DNA of 23,369 nucleotides from a virus: IMG/VR virus record IMGVR_UViG_3300031801_000841, positions 1 to 23,369 of that record; one strand, 5' to 3'. Both the position numbers and the translations under genes were made by a program. Below the pieces are notes generated by a model. It saw only the letters and a list, made by a program, of their open reading frames with translations, had not been told where the DNA came from and searched no databases. Below are positions 6,853 to 14,204 of this stretch, piece after piece (position 1 is the stretch's first letter; the number at the start of each line of letters is the position of its first letter).

Positions 6853-7073
6853 TTATCCAACTTCTCCATAATTAACTTGTTTAATACTTTCTTGATTTCA
6901 TTCAATTCAGCCTTTAACTCATCTTCTACTGCATTAATATGAGCCCAAAGATCTGCAGAAGTATAAACTTTTTCTTGTTCTGGTAAGTCTACATTTTCAG
7001 TAGGGTTGTGATATGTTACTTCTGGTAATTCTCCCATAGTTAATGGGTCTTGTGATTCTGAAAATTCTGCCAT
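6849..7073 (-). CDS. Small acidic hypothetical protein (74 residues)
   Basis: The product has a disordered acidic N-terminal half rich in Pro/Glu (MAEFSESQDPLTMGELPEV) and a heptad-type helix from about residue 42 to the end (WAHINAVEDELKAELNEIKK), which looks like a short coiled coil. It starts one base after the gp55 stop region and overlaps gp47, so its level should follow theirs. No family recognised. Sitting next to a sigma factor, it could be a partner or anti-factor, but there is no direct sequence support. Confidence 0.7.
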   Translation of the reverse strand: MAEFSESQDPLTMGELPEVTYHNPTENVDLPEQEKVYTSADLWAHINAVEDELKAELNEIKKVLNKLIMEKLDK

Positions 7074-7074
7074 T

Positions 7075-7623
7075 TTATACTCTCATGAATAATTCAAGTG
7101 ATGTGGATTTCTTTGGTACTACCTTTTTCTTCGCTTTCTTTGATTCTTCAAAATTATTAATAAATTTATACATATTTACTTTTTGGTCATTAGTCATAGT
7201 TTCAAATACATAATTTTCAGGTTTATCATTAGAAGATATTTCAACATTATCACCAAGAGATGCGTGGTTATCCATAGTTTTATATTTTATATATAATTGT
7301 TTTTTTTCTTTTTGAATTCTTCTGATGAAAGCATAGTAGATAATTTGAGTGAAATATGCAAAAGGATTCTTGGACTTCTCTGGATTAAAATTATTCATGT
7401 ATTGAATACAGTTTTCTATACCATCCGAAATCATCTCTTCTCTAAAGGCGTAATTAATAAAATTAGGTCTAAAGGAAAGTCTTTGAGCTATTTTTAAAAA
7501 ACACTCTCCAATATATTCTGGGCATTGTGGTAATTCTGTAGAATTTTCCTTTGCTTCAGCTATACCCCTTTGAAAATTAACCATTTCCTCAAGAAATTGT
7601 TGATTATCTACATAATTAGCCAT
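7075..7623 (-). CDS. 55: gp55, late-transcription sigma factor
   Basis: From ATG at 7623 the product is 182 residues, almost the same as T4 gp55 (185). Seen: the conserved segment with LKIAQRLSFRPNF, then FREEMISDGIENCIQYMNNF and FAYFTQIIYYAFIRRIQKEK, the sigma region 2-like core that binds the RNA polymerase beta-prime coiled coil and the late -10 octamer. The C-terminal tail (KKVVPKKSTSLELFMRV) ends in a hydrophobic stretch like that by which T4 gp55 contacts the sliding clamp gp45. Start choice: an in-frame ATG at 7680 lies between the -35 and -10 of the promoter at 7660-7688 and has no Shine-Dalgarno, whereas 7623 is preceded by AAAAGGGAAAC. Targets in this window are the TATAAATA octamers. 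Confidence 0.93.
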   Translation of the reverse strand: MANYVDNQQFLEEMVNFQRGIAEAKENSTELPQCPEYIGECFLKIAQRLSFRPNFINYAFREEMISDGIENCIQYMNNFNPEKSKNPFAYFTQIIYYAFIRRIQKEKKQLYIKYKTMDNHASLGDNVEISSNDKPENYVFETMTNDQKVNMYKFINNFEESKKAKKKVVPKKSTSLELFMRV

Positions 7624-7659
7624 GTTTCCCTTTTCTATTTGTAATTTTTGGATAATATA

Positions 7660-7688
7660 ATTATACCACAAAAGTTCCATGTTGTCAA
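7660..7688 (-). promoter_or_regulatory. Perfect sigma-70-type promoter of the gp55-gp46 operon
   Basis: Minus strand: TTGACA (7688-7683), 17 nt, TATAAT (7665-7660), with an extended -10 (TGG directly before TATAAT). Both hexamers match consensus. Predicted start near 7653, giving about a 30-nt leader to the gp55 ATG at 7623. The -35 lies in a small near-palindrome (GTTG-A-CAAC). This should be an early or middle promoter read by unmodified host polymerase, feeding gp55, gp47, gp46 and probably genes downstream. Confidence 0.88.
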
Positions 7689-7711
7689 CCGCAACGTATT
7701 AGAATGACCAC

Positions 7712-7740
7712 TTGACAAACTCTTGACAGTATGGTATAAT
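7712..7740 (+). promoter_or_regulatory. Perfect sigma-70-type promoter pointing into uvsW (antisense)
   Basis: Plus strand: TTGACA (7712-7717), 17 nt, TATAAT (7735-7740), again with TGG before the -10. A second TTGACA (7723-7728) lies inside the spacer as a direct repeat 11 nt away. The predicted start is near 7747, 20 nt before the uvsW stop codon, and transcription would run antisense through uvsW and uvsY. No credible plus-strand gene follows. It is back to back with the promoter at 7660-7688. Confidence 0.75.
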
Positions 7741-7767
7741 GAAGTGTTAACGAAATAGGTAATAATT

Positions 7768-9225
7768 TTATTGTTTTATCTGCACATGAAAATGACTTAC
7801 AGGAAATTTCTCTTCCTTGTATATTTGTATTCTTTCATGATAATGTTCCAACGTATAATTATTTTTTTCTTTAAATTTTAAATCGTCTGCAATGTCATAA
7901 AGTGTTGCTATCTTTTTCCCCTTCAATTTTCTGAGGCCTCGTCCAATACTTTGTAAATTTCTTATACGCGACTTAGAAGGGCTAGAAAAAATGATGTTAG
8001 AAAGATTCCTAATATTGACGCCGACACTATAAACGCCATAACTCGCAACGATAATGGCATTTCTTTCTGACTCCACAACATGCCTAATCTGTTCTCTGGT
8101 GTTTGCATCTGTTCCTCCATAAACGAAGAAGATTCTTCTATTTCCACTTGATCCTTTCTTTATCATATCGTAAAGTATCCGTCCATGTTTTTCTACAAAA
8201 CGAAATAATAAAAGTGTGTTTCCATTCATACTATGTGCTAGATTTACTATAAATTTATTTCTAGCTTCTGATCCTATCAAATATTCAAGTTCTTCTTGAT
8301 AGTTGATATTTTTTAAATCGTAACAAATGGAATCGGGATGTCTTAATACTATGGCATTTATTTGAAATGCTGATAAGTGTTTAGCATCAATAAGTTTTTT
8401 GGTAGATGTTACCTTGTGAACTTTCCCGAATAAACCTTCTAACACTAATTTATGAGTTTGTGTGCCGTCAAGTGTTCCAGTTGTTCCTATTCGATATTTT
8501 GCGTTGATACATTTGGTCATTATAGAGGTAAGAGATCTGGATTTGAAACCGTGAGCTTCATCTCCTATCACAAGTTCATATTGTTCAAAATATTGTTGTT
8601 GCATTTTATAAATTGATTGCCATGTTGAAATGATAACAGGCAATTCAGAACCCTTGTCTCTTCCAGCAACTACAGTATGACAGTTATTTGCTACATCCCA
8701 ACCATATTCTCTAAAATCAGTATACATCTGTGAAACTAGAGATATTGTTGGAACAAGTATTAATGTCTTCAAATTTAAATATCTTACTAGTATATAGATA
8801 ATCAAAGATTTCCCTGAAGCTGTGGGGGATAAGAGTAGTACTCTTTTATTAGAAAGTACATGATTTACAGCATCTATTTGATATGGGCGAGGTTTGATAA
8901 CTTTTGGAAGTTTTAATAAATCAATAAATTCTTGGTTGAGGTCAAATTGTTTGACTTCAAAATCAGATTCAAATTTTACTGTATATCCTCTAAGATATAG
9001 GAATTTACATAAGTGTGGTAGAAGGCCATGATAAAGCATACGATTCATCACATTATACAATCTAATCTTCCCATCCCATAATTTTTTACGGAATGCAGGA
9101 ACAAAGGTATGTCCTGGCACAAGAAAAGTAAAGTAGTCTGAGATTTCCTGAGCAATAGAATGTTCAGTATCAACTCTAATATAAACTTCATTAATCTTGG
9201 TTATGGATACATTAGACGATTCCAC
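7768..9225 (-). CDS. uvsW: UvsW, recombination and branch-migration helicase
   Basis: A 485-residue SF2 helicase collinear with T4 UvsW. N-terminal part: FVPAFRKKLWDGKIRLYN (residues 41-58), matching the FNPRFRYGNWDGRIRL of T4. Helicase motifs: Q-like RPYQIDAV 113-120; Walker A SPTASGKS 133-140; TLILVPT 154-160; DEAH 222-225; TTGTLDG 248-254; motif V near VASYGVYSVGVNI; motif VI QSIGRGLRK near 430-438. UvsW unwinds R-loops and branched intermediates, shutting down origin replication in favour of recombination-dependent replication, and rescues stalled forks. The start is GTG at 9225, overlapping uvsY by 14 nt; ribosome site weak, consistent with translation coupled to uvsY. Confidence 0.95.
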   Translation of the reverse strand: MESSNVSITKINEVYIRVDTEHSIAQEISDYFTFLVPGHTFVPAFRKKLWDGKIRLYNVMNRMLYHGLLPHLCKFLYLRGYTVKFESDFEVKQFDLNQEFIDLLKLPKVIKPRPYQIDAVNHVLSNKRVLLLSPTASGKSLIIYILVRYLNLKTLILVPTISLVSQMYTDFREYGWDVANNCHTVVAGRDKGSELPVIISTWQSIYKMQQQYFEQYELVIGDEAHGFKSRSLTSIMTKCINAKYRIGTTGTLDGTQTHKLVLEGLFGKVHKVTSTKKLIDAKHLSAFQINAIVLRHPDSICYDLKNINYQEELEYLIGSEARNKFIVNLAHSMNGNTLLLFRFVEKHGRILYDMIKKGSSGNRRIFFVYGGTDANTREQIRHVVESERNAIIVASYGVYSVGVNIRNLSNIIFSSPSKSRIRNLQSIGRGLRKLKGKKIATLYDIADDLKFKEKNNYTLEHYHERIQIYKEEKFPVSHFHVQIKQ

Positions 9226-9649
9226 TTTTGTATTTTATCCAATCTATAGCACTCTTAATTTGAAACCCACGATTGGAAATCATTTTTATGATTGAGTCCA
9301 AATAGTAGCATTTTTCTTCTATGAGTACAATGTTTTTCTTAGATTTAATGACATCCTCATCAGCTTCTATGTAAGTAGATATCTCATTTTTAAGGAGTCG
9401 TTGTAGAAATTGCTCCCATCCTAATTTTTCTAACTCTTCCTGAGTTAGCTTTCCGGCGTAATAATCTGTTTTAAGTCGAACCAGTTTGGTTAACTCAAAT
9501 TGTAGACCTTTAAGCCTTATACGTTCATCTATGTAGATTTTTAGATACTTATCGTGTATCTGAGGAATTCTTACAGATTCGTTTGCTAATTCTGTAATAT
9601 CAATTTCACGGTCAGCATTCCAAAATTCTTGAATCTCTTCAAGCTTCAA
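9212..9649 (-). CDS. uvsY: UvsY, recombination mediator
   Basis: A 145-residue protein matching T4 UvsY (137) along its length: MKLEEIQEF at the start (T4 MRLEDLQEE), LKTDYYAGKLT in the middle (T4 ARLDYYSGRGD), IEADEDVIKSK (T4 LSADKDVLKVD) and SNRGFQIKSAIDW near the end (T4 SRGFAIKHIQD). UvsY loads UvsX recombinase onto gp32-covered single strands. The start is TTG at 9649, chosen because AGGAG stands 6 nt upstream and the alignment begins there; no ATG fits. It lies 10 nt after the gp19-family gene and overlaps uvsW. Confidence 0.92.
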   Translation of the reverse strand: MKLEEIQEFWNADREIDITELANESVRIPQIHDKYLKIYIDERIRLKGLQFELTKLVRLKTDYYAGKLTQEELEKLGWEQFLQRLLKNEISTYIEADEDVIKSKKNIVLIEEKCYYLDSIIKMISNRGFQIKSAIDWIKYKSGIV

Positions 9650-9659
9650 TTTTTACTCC

Positions 9660-10220
9660 TTATGAACCCCTGTTAATAGGAAGTCCAGAAAATGTAGTTT
9701 CATTATTAAGTAAATTTTGTATTTCATATATGTCATATTTAAAAGTAACATCAGCAGTTACATATTCAATATCTGTCAACGTACTATCAAATTCTATAGC
9801 AGAAAGTGATATTGGAAAAACTTGTTGAAATTTAACATTTATTTGAGGATTCATGTTACTAGTTAGTATAGACAAAACCGCCTCAGTGGCAAGTTCTCCA
9901 ACTGCATCTTTTTTTTCTCTTTCCTTTGTAAGAGCCTCTGTACTATAACCGAGAATATTAATCCATTCCCATATAGATAACCAATTATGCATATTTTCAT
10001 CAACTATAAATCTAATAGTTAAATCATCAAATGTAACTTCATCGCCTGGTGCATCAAGGTCTTTGAGTGGAGTAATAAATGGAATCGTACTTATACTAAC
10101 TCCAGGCAAACTTGCAGTTTGACAGAAATAATTTACGTCTGGATATCGCCCAAGAGTAAATTTAAAACCTGCAGGAGATAGATAACTTAAATTAGATGGT
10201 AGAGCTTGTAGTACCGACAT
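9660..10220 (-). CDS. Second gp19-family (tail-tube fold) protein
   Basis: A 186-residue protein with the T4 gp19 tail-tube family pattern: FKFTLGRYPDVNYFCQTASL (18-37) then PGVS, then PGDEVTFDDLTIRFIVDENM (57-76), a helix with W-x-W (about 79-85), and near the end QVFPISLSAIEFDST (142-156) followed by VTADVTFKYDIYEI. The gp19 proper in this window shows the same order (F-x-C-K-x-A-x-IP, FDNLSMTIINDE, FPVSLGEIALD, EYTVEWAYDYW), so the two are paralogues. In marine T4-like phages the slot between gp23 and uvsY is often assigned to gp3, the tail completion protein; this could be that, a tube-end protein or a baseplate tube protein. Start ATG at 10220, AGGA about 10 nt upstream. Separated from gp23 by a terminator. 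Confidence 0.75.
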   Translation of the reverse strand: MSVLQALPSNLSYLSPAGFKFTLGRYPDVNYFCQTASLPGVSISTIPFITPLKDLDAPGDEVTFDDLTIRFIVDENMHNWLSIWEWINILGYSTEALTKEREKKDAVGELATEAVLSILTSNMNPQINVKFQQVFPISLSAIEFDSTLTDIEYVTADVTFKYDIYEIQNLLNNETTFSGLPINRGS

Positions 10221-10255
10221 ATGATAATATCCTTTCTTTATTATTTAGTAAGGAT

Positions 10256-10290
10256 AAAAAAAGGGGAAGACCAGTTTCCCAATCTTCCCC
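10256..10290 (-). terminator. Intrinsic terminator after gp23
   Basis: Minus strand: GGGGAAGA (10290-10283), 12-nt loop, TCTTCCCC (10270-10263), then seven T (10262-10256). An 8-bp GC-rich stem with an immediate U-run, 25 nt after the gp23 stop, is a textbook rho-independent terminator and would end the highly expressed capsid transcript before the tail and recombination genes. Confidence 0.92.
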
Positions 10291-10314
10291 TCTTTATCTA
10301 ATGGATCACATAGA

Positions 10315-11640
10315 TTACATTAGGTTGTCAACTCTGACAGTCCTATAGTAAGCATTGTTACCAGTTGCTACGACACCATCAAATGGATCTGAACCACTAA
10401 TAGCGAAAGGATTTGCAACCATTCCGTATCGTGTTTTGAATCCAATCTTAGGTTGGAAAGAGTTCTCACCAACCGCACGAACCATTTGCAATGGAACGTA
10501 TGGGCAATAGAACAGACCTGCGTCATAAGCAGATGAACCTTTATATCCACAAACAAAGAAGTTTGTTGCAGATGCACTGAAATAAGGATCAATGTACACT
10601 TTGAAGCGTCCATTGAGTGTTCCAACAAAGGTATTTCCTGTGTCATCAACTCCAGATCCGTCCATTACTCCACTCATTGCGAGAGCAGATGCGACATCTG
10701 AGGATGTGATGATAATGTTACCTTTACCGCGACGTGTTGCTTTTGCGACAGCATTTGCTTCACGTTCAATTTGGAACATCAAACCTTTGAACTTCTCAAC
10801 AGACCAGCGTCCGTTTGAGTCTGTGTCAAGGTCAAATACACCAGCAGTTGTGGTATTGTGTTGTGCACCATGAGCAGCACTAAAATAAATTGTGCGGATA
10901 ACTTCACGGTTGATCTCAGCCAAAATCTCCGCGGAGATTATGTTGGCAAGTTCTGTTTCAGCATCCAAACCATGAACGGCTTTAAGATCCTGAGCTAATT
11001 CCATCGAGTACTCACCCTTGAGTGCACGAGTCTTAGCTGTAACAGTAACTTTGTCGATTGAGAAAGCCATTTGCTGGAAATCTTGTGCAGCAGTACCACC
11101 AACACCAGTAATACCGTAAGTTTCAGCAGTTGCCGTGGTTTGACCGACATCATTCAGGGCCAATGCAGGTGATCCACCTTGAGCACCAGCGACACCAGCT
11201 GTACCAGCTGACCCAGCATCTCCACCAGCGTCGGCGGAATGTGTTGAATCGACTTCATTGTACATTGTGTCTGTACCGTCTTGTGTGTCATACTTGGAAC
11301 GCATTGCGAAAATGAGTCCAGTAGGGCCAGTCATTGGTTGAACACCACAAACATCATAAGCAATGAGGTTAGGCATTGCAGAACGTATCATTGAGATCAT
11401 AACTGGATCTGCATACGTTATTGGTGATGGATGTGAAGCGGCAGTTGCTGTAACGTTGCCCATTGCTTCCGTCATCATACCAAAAGACCCACCAGATTCA
11501 GCGGTTTCTCTCATGGCAATTTCTTGGTTTTCCAGAAGAACGGCGGTGACCGCTTTCCTGTAGGGGTCTTTAATCTTTGGCAGGTCTTCGTGCTCTAAGA
11601 TAGGAGCCCACTTCTTTTGTAGTCCTTCAGCTAGATACAT
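10315..11640 (-). CDS. 23: gp23, major capsid protein
   Basis: A 441-residue T4-type major capsid protein (T4 gp23 is 521 before cleavage). Recognised from YRKAVTAVLLENQEIA (27-42), DVCGVQPMTGPTGLIFAMRS (97-116), SMELAQDLKAVHGLDAE near 217-233, LANIISAEILAEINREVIRT near 236-255, the YIDPY/FFVCGYKGSS region near 360-375 and YCPYVPLQMV near 380-390. The N-terminus should be removed by gp21; sites matching the (I/L)-x-E rule are at residues 14-16 and 35-37, or the cut may be slightly later. A low-complexity Gly/Ala loop (about 135-165, GDAGSAGTAGVAGAQGG) replaces part of the T4 sequence and may be surface-exposed. Strong Shine-Dalgarno (AGGAG) before the ATG. Confidence 0.96.
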   Translation of the reverse strand: MYLAEGLQKKWAPILEHEDLPKIKDPYRKAVTAVLLENQEIAMRETAESGGSFGMMTEAMGNVTATAASHPSPITYADPVMISMIRSAMPNLIAYDVCGVQPMTGPTGLIFAMRSKYDTQDGTDTMYNEVDSTHSADAGGDAGSAGTAGVAGAQGGSPALALNDVGQTTATAETYGITGVGGTAAQDFQQMAFSIDKVTVTAKTRALKGEYSMELAQDLKAVHGLDAETELANIISAEILAEINREVIRTIYFSAAHGAQHNTTTAGVFDLDTDSNGRWSVEKFKGLMFQIEREANAVAKATRRGKGNIIITSSDVASALAMSGVMDGSGVDDTGNTFVGTLNGRFKVYIDPYFSASATNFFVCGYKGSSAYDAGLFYCPYVPLQMVRAVGENSFQPKIGFKTRYGMVANPFAISGSDPFDGVVATGNNAYYRTVRVDNLM

Positions 11641-11674
11641 ATTTTTATCTCCTAAAAATGGATGTTGTTAAAAT

Positions 11675-12793
11675 TTAAGTGTTAAGGTTATGCCGGGTTA
11701 ACGCTTTTGCGTAATAGTCAACACCTGCATCAACTTGCTCAACAACATCATCTGTTTCAGTATTTTCTACTTCTTCAGATAAAGGTTGAACAGTTTCTTT
11801 TGAACTTTGTGGAAAGTAGTTTTCCTTAATGACTCCAAGCTTTTCTTTGTATTGCTCTTCATCTTCAAAGTCTACTCCATCAGAAAGTTTTTGTAATTTT
11901 TCTTTCTCAGTATCAGCCAAATCTTCAGAAACAGTCCTTAACGCTTCATCTTTTTTGTACTTTGAAAGTTCTTGTTTTGTTTCCACATTGGAATTAACTG
12001 ACTCATCAAGTTTCTTCTCAAGTTCTTCTACTTTCTCGAAAAGATCGTCAACAAGGTCAACTTTTTCCTCTGGAATGTCAATATAATGCTCAGTAAATAG
12101 ATTTTTGAGTCCTGACATGAAATCTTCAACTAACTCAGAACGAACACCTCGTTCTACTGCTAATTCATTTTCTTTCATCCACTCTTCTACAACATAACTA
12201 AGGTAACCATCAGTTTTTTCTGTCATGGAGCTTGTGAGTTCTTCTTTAGCTTTAGACAGTTCTTCTTTATAGTCGTCTTCTAATTTTTCAGCCCGTTGAT
12301 TGACTTCAGAAATGACTTTAGCCGCTACTGCAGCTTCAAAGATTGTGGAAGCTTTAGCTTTGAAATCTTCAGAGAGGTCTTCACCATTTACAATGGCTTC
12401 AATGTCTTCTTTGACATCAATCTCAATATCTTCTTTACTGAGTTTCTTAACTTCTCGTTTGATTCCTTCTTCTACTGCATCTTCATCAGATTCTTCTTCC
12501 TCTTGGATAGTTGAACCCATAATTTTTGAAAAAGAATCAGCAAGATCGGCTTTCTTCATGGCATTAAGTTGGTCATAAAGAGCCTTAATCATTCCGGCTT
12601 TGGTTTTGGGAACAGAAACAGCCTCTTCGACTTCTTCCTCTTCCTCAGCTTCCTCAGCAACTTCTTCTTCTTCAGTTTCTTCTTTTTCTACCTTAGCTTT
12701 TTCGTCTAAGATTTCTTCGCCCGAAGACTCCGCAACAGCTTGTTGCTCTTCTTCCAGTTCTTCAGCCGCTTGTTCCAAAATTTCTTCAGACAT
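11675..12793 (-). CDS. 22: gp22, prohead scaffold core protein
   Basis: A 372-residue, very acidic, almost wholly helical protein in the gp22 position between the protease and the capsid protein. Residues 1-60 are Glu-rich (MSEEILEQAAEELEEEQQAV, then long E runs) and carry (I/L)-x-E sites; then a KTKAGMIKALYDQLNAMKK helix (64-82), typical of marine gp22 (T4 gp22 is 269), and long coiled-coil segments, ending with a VDAGVDYYAKALTRHNLNT tail. It forms the inner core on which gp23 assembles and is then degraded by gp21. It is about 100 residues longer than in T4, mostly from the acidic N-terminal region. Transcribed from the late promoter at 12834-12841. Confidence 0.9.
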   Translation of the reverse strand: MSEEILEQAAEELEEEQQAVAESSGEEILDEKAKVEKEETEEEEVAEEAEEEEEVEEAVSVPKTKAGMIKALYDQLNAMKKADLADSFSKIMGSTIQEEEESDEDAVEEGIKREVKKLSKEDIEIDVKEDIEAIVNGEDLSEDFKAKASTIFEAAVAAKVISEVNQRAEKLEDDYKEELSKAKEELTSSMTEKTDGYLSYVVEEWMKENELAVERGVRSELVEDFMSGLKNLFTEHYIDIPEEKVDLVDDLFEKVEELEKKLDESVNSNVETKQELSKYKKDEALRTVSEDLADTEKEKLQKLSDGVDFEDEEQYKEKLGVIKENYFPQSSKETVQPLSEEVENTETDDVVEQVDAGVDYYAKALTRHNLNT

Positions 12794-12833
12794 TGAAAAT
12801 CTCCTATGAATTTATGTAATTTATTACTATTAT

Positions 12834-12841
12834 TATTTATA
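12834..12841 (-). promoter_or_regulatory. T4-type late promoter for gp22-gp23
   Basis: An exact TATAAATA on the minus strand in the 59-nt gap between gp21 and gp22, about 40 nt before the gp22 ATG. The expected start is 6-7 nt downstream. It would give the capsid and scaffold genes their own late transcript ending at the terminator after gp23. Confidence 0.85.
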
Positions 12842-12852
12842 AAAATTTATAT

Positions 12853-13503
12853 TTAGAGTTTAGAAATGAAATCCTCAAAAGAACTAACGAGTGTCTGCTC
12901 TCTGTCCTTTCGTGAAGATTTTTCAATTTGGTCTTTATATTCTTGAATTTGTCGTTCTTTTAACAATCCATTATCCCAAATCCATTCCTTACCCTCCATG
13001 ATCCCAGCTACAAATGCATCTGGTGCAGAAGGATCGGCAACAATATCAGCTGCAGTGGCGAGATAAAAATCTCCCTGCACCTCTTGAATGCCGTCCTTTG
13101 TAGGTTTTAATGAACCCATTCCTCTTGATGAAACACCCAATCGAGCACCTTCATCAATGAGATTCTTTACTATCTTTCCGTATGGTGTATCTAAAATCTT
13201 AGCTCTTCCCATGAAATTTTGGTCAACCTCTACTAATTCCTCAATCATGTGAGAAACCCTTTCAAGATTTACGGTTGGCCCGTCAGGATGTCCCAATTCT
13301 CCGAAAGCTCTTTTCTTTTCAATAAACTCAGCAGTATATCGTTTTGCTTCCTTTTGAAGAATACCCTGTGGATAAAGTCTACCATTTCTGTTTTTAGTGT
13401 CTGCTTGCATGAAGATACCTTCAATAAAATAATTCTTACCACCACCTTTCTTGGCTTCTGTAAGAAATTCTACATTTGTTGCTTCTTCGCTAATTAATTT
13501 CAT
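12853..13503 (-). CDS. 21: gp21, prohead maturation protease
   Basis: A 216-residue serine protease (T4 gp21 is 212). Catalytic regions are clear: FGELGHPDGPTVN (67-79, His72) and GARLGVSSRGMGSL (119-132, nucleophile Ser125 or 126, equivalent of the T4 GVSSRG segment). It also has FMQADTKNRNGRLYP (31-45), conserved near the fold's start. It cleaves head proteins after (I/L)-x-E and then itself; own sites of that form are LISE (3-6) and FLTE (13-16) near the N-terminus. It lies directly upstream of gp22 and gp23 as in T4. Good Shine-Dalgarno (AGGAG, 7 nt before ATG). Confidence 0.95.
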   Translation of the reverse strand: MKLISEEATNVEFLTEAKKGGGKNYFIEGIFMQADTKNRNGRLYPQGILQKEAKRYTAEFIEKKRAFGELGHPDGPTVNLERVSHMIEELVEVDQNFMGRAKILDTPYGKIVKNLIDEGARLGVSSRGMGSLKPTKDGIQEVQGDFYLATAADIVADPSAPDAFVAGIMEGKEWIWDNGLLKERQIQEYKDQIEKSSRKDREQTLVSSFEDFISKL

Positions 13504-13512
13504 AGATTTCTC

Positions 13513-13899
13513 CTAATGTTCATCATGGTGAACTGAATCTGAACCTTTACCCATTCGGGATTTAAAGGCATCCTTCATTTGTTTTCTAATTTCTGGTTTT
13601 AATTTTTTACCCCATACTGCTGTCTTTTTACCTGCCAATTTTTTTGCTTTGGCTTCTATGGAACTTCTTTTTCCACCCTCTGCATTTGCATATTCTCCAG
13701 CCTTATCTACTATTGCAAATGCTTTCTTTCTTATGGCTCTAGTAACCGCTGCCTTAACTTTATCTTCAGTTGGTGCCTTCTTTGCCGCACGAGCTCTACC
13801 TATTGCTGCCTTCTTGGCTGACCTCTTTCCTCTCATTTTCGCTTGAATTCTCTGTTGAACAGTTAATTCTAACATAAGGTCTTTAAAAGATTTCATCAT
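13513..13899 (-). CDS. Basic head-associated protein candidate (128 residues)
   Basis: A 128-residue protein rich in Lys, Arg and Ala, strongly basic until a HHDEH tail. It starts MMKSFKDLMLEL, which resembles the capsid-targeting start of T4 internal head proteins (MKTYQEFIAE). Next comes QQRIQAKMRGKRSAKKAAIG, a histone-like basic patch, and alanine-rich helices. It overlaps the 102-residue gene (ATGA at 13896-13899) and precedes gp21, where T4 has its small core genes. A DNA-binding protein packaged in the head is the best reading; no family is certain. Confidence 0.7.
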   Translation of the reverse strand: MMKSFKDLMLELTVQQRIQAKMRGKRSAKKAAIGRARAAKKAPTEDKVKAAVTRAIRKKAFAIVDKAGEYANAEGGKRSSIEAKAKKLAGKKTAVWGKKLKPEIRKQMKDAFKSRMGKGSDSVHHDEH

Positions 13900-14204
13900 T
13901 TTCTTAAACTCTTTTGTCTTTCAGATCTTTTCTTTTCTGCACCAGCCCCAGCACCTACAGACATATCTCTTCCTGTTGCAGTCTTACCCATTTTCTTCAT
14001 TCGTTCTTTTTTCTTTTGAAGAAGTTTAAAACCAGAAGTTTTTTTATACTTCTTCTGTCTCAACTTGATTTTATTTTTATTCTTACGATATTTCATTTTT
14101 TGATCTCTTTTTTCTCCAGCAGTCTTTTTTTCTCGTTTAACCACCTTCTCATCGAGATCTTCTTCATCAATTATATCGTTTTTAAATTCAGAAAAAGTTT
14201 TCAT
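13896..14204 (-). CDS. Lysine-rich internal head protein candidate (102 residues)
   Basis: The product starts MKTFSEFKNDIIDEEDLDEK, close in form to the capsid-targeting sequence of T4 internal proteins IPI-III (MKTYQEFIAEA), with (I/L)-x-E protease sites at residues 12-14 and 17-19. After the acidic leader the rest is extremely basic (lysine and arginine runs, residues 20-75), ending VGAGAGAEKKRSERQKSLRK. Such a cleavable acidic leader before a basic body is what a protein packed with DNA should look like. No homologous family is named with confidence. It abuts the 244-residue gene upstream and overlaps the 128-residue gene. Confidence 0.7.
   Translation of the reverse strand: MKTFSEFKNDIIDEEDLDEKVVKREKKTAGEKRDQKMKYRKNKNKIKLRQKKYKKTSGFKLLQKKKERMKKMGKTATGRDMSVGAGAGAEKKRSERQKSLRK

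Noticed and set aside
7624-7680. A 19-residue N-terminal extension of gp55 from ATG at 7680
   Set aside because: This ATG lies between the -35 and -10 of the gp55 promoter and has no ribosome site, so it would not be in the transcript. ATG at 7623 has AAAAGGGAAAC and gives a T4-like length.
7786-7881. A 31-residue hydrophobic plus-strand ORF just downstream of the antisense promoter
   Set aside because: It has no ribosome binding site and is the complement of the conserved uvsW C-terminus. Its hydrophobic content comes from antisense of Lys/Glu-rich codons.
10368-10649. A 93-codon minus-strand ORF inside gp23 in another frame
   Set aside because: It overlaps an intact, highly conserved capsid gene; its translation has no domain pattern and no ribosome site.
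11829-12809. Several Ser/Phe-rich plus-strand ORFs antisense to gp22
   Set aside because: Long antisense frames are expected opposite a Glu/Lys/Ala-rich coding sequence. The products are low-complexity serine runs without start signals.
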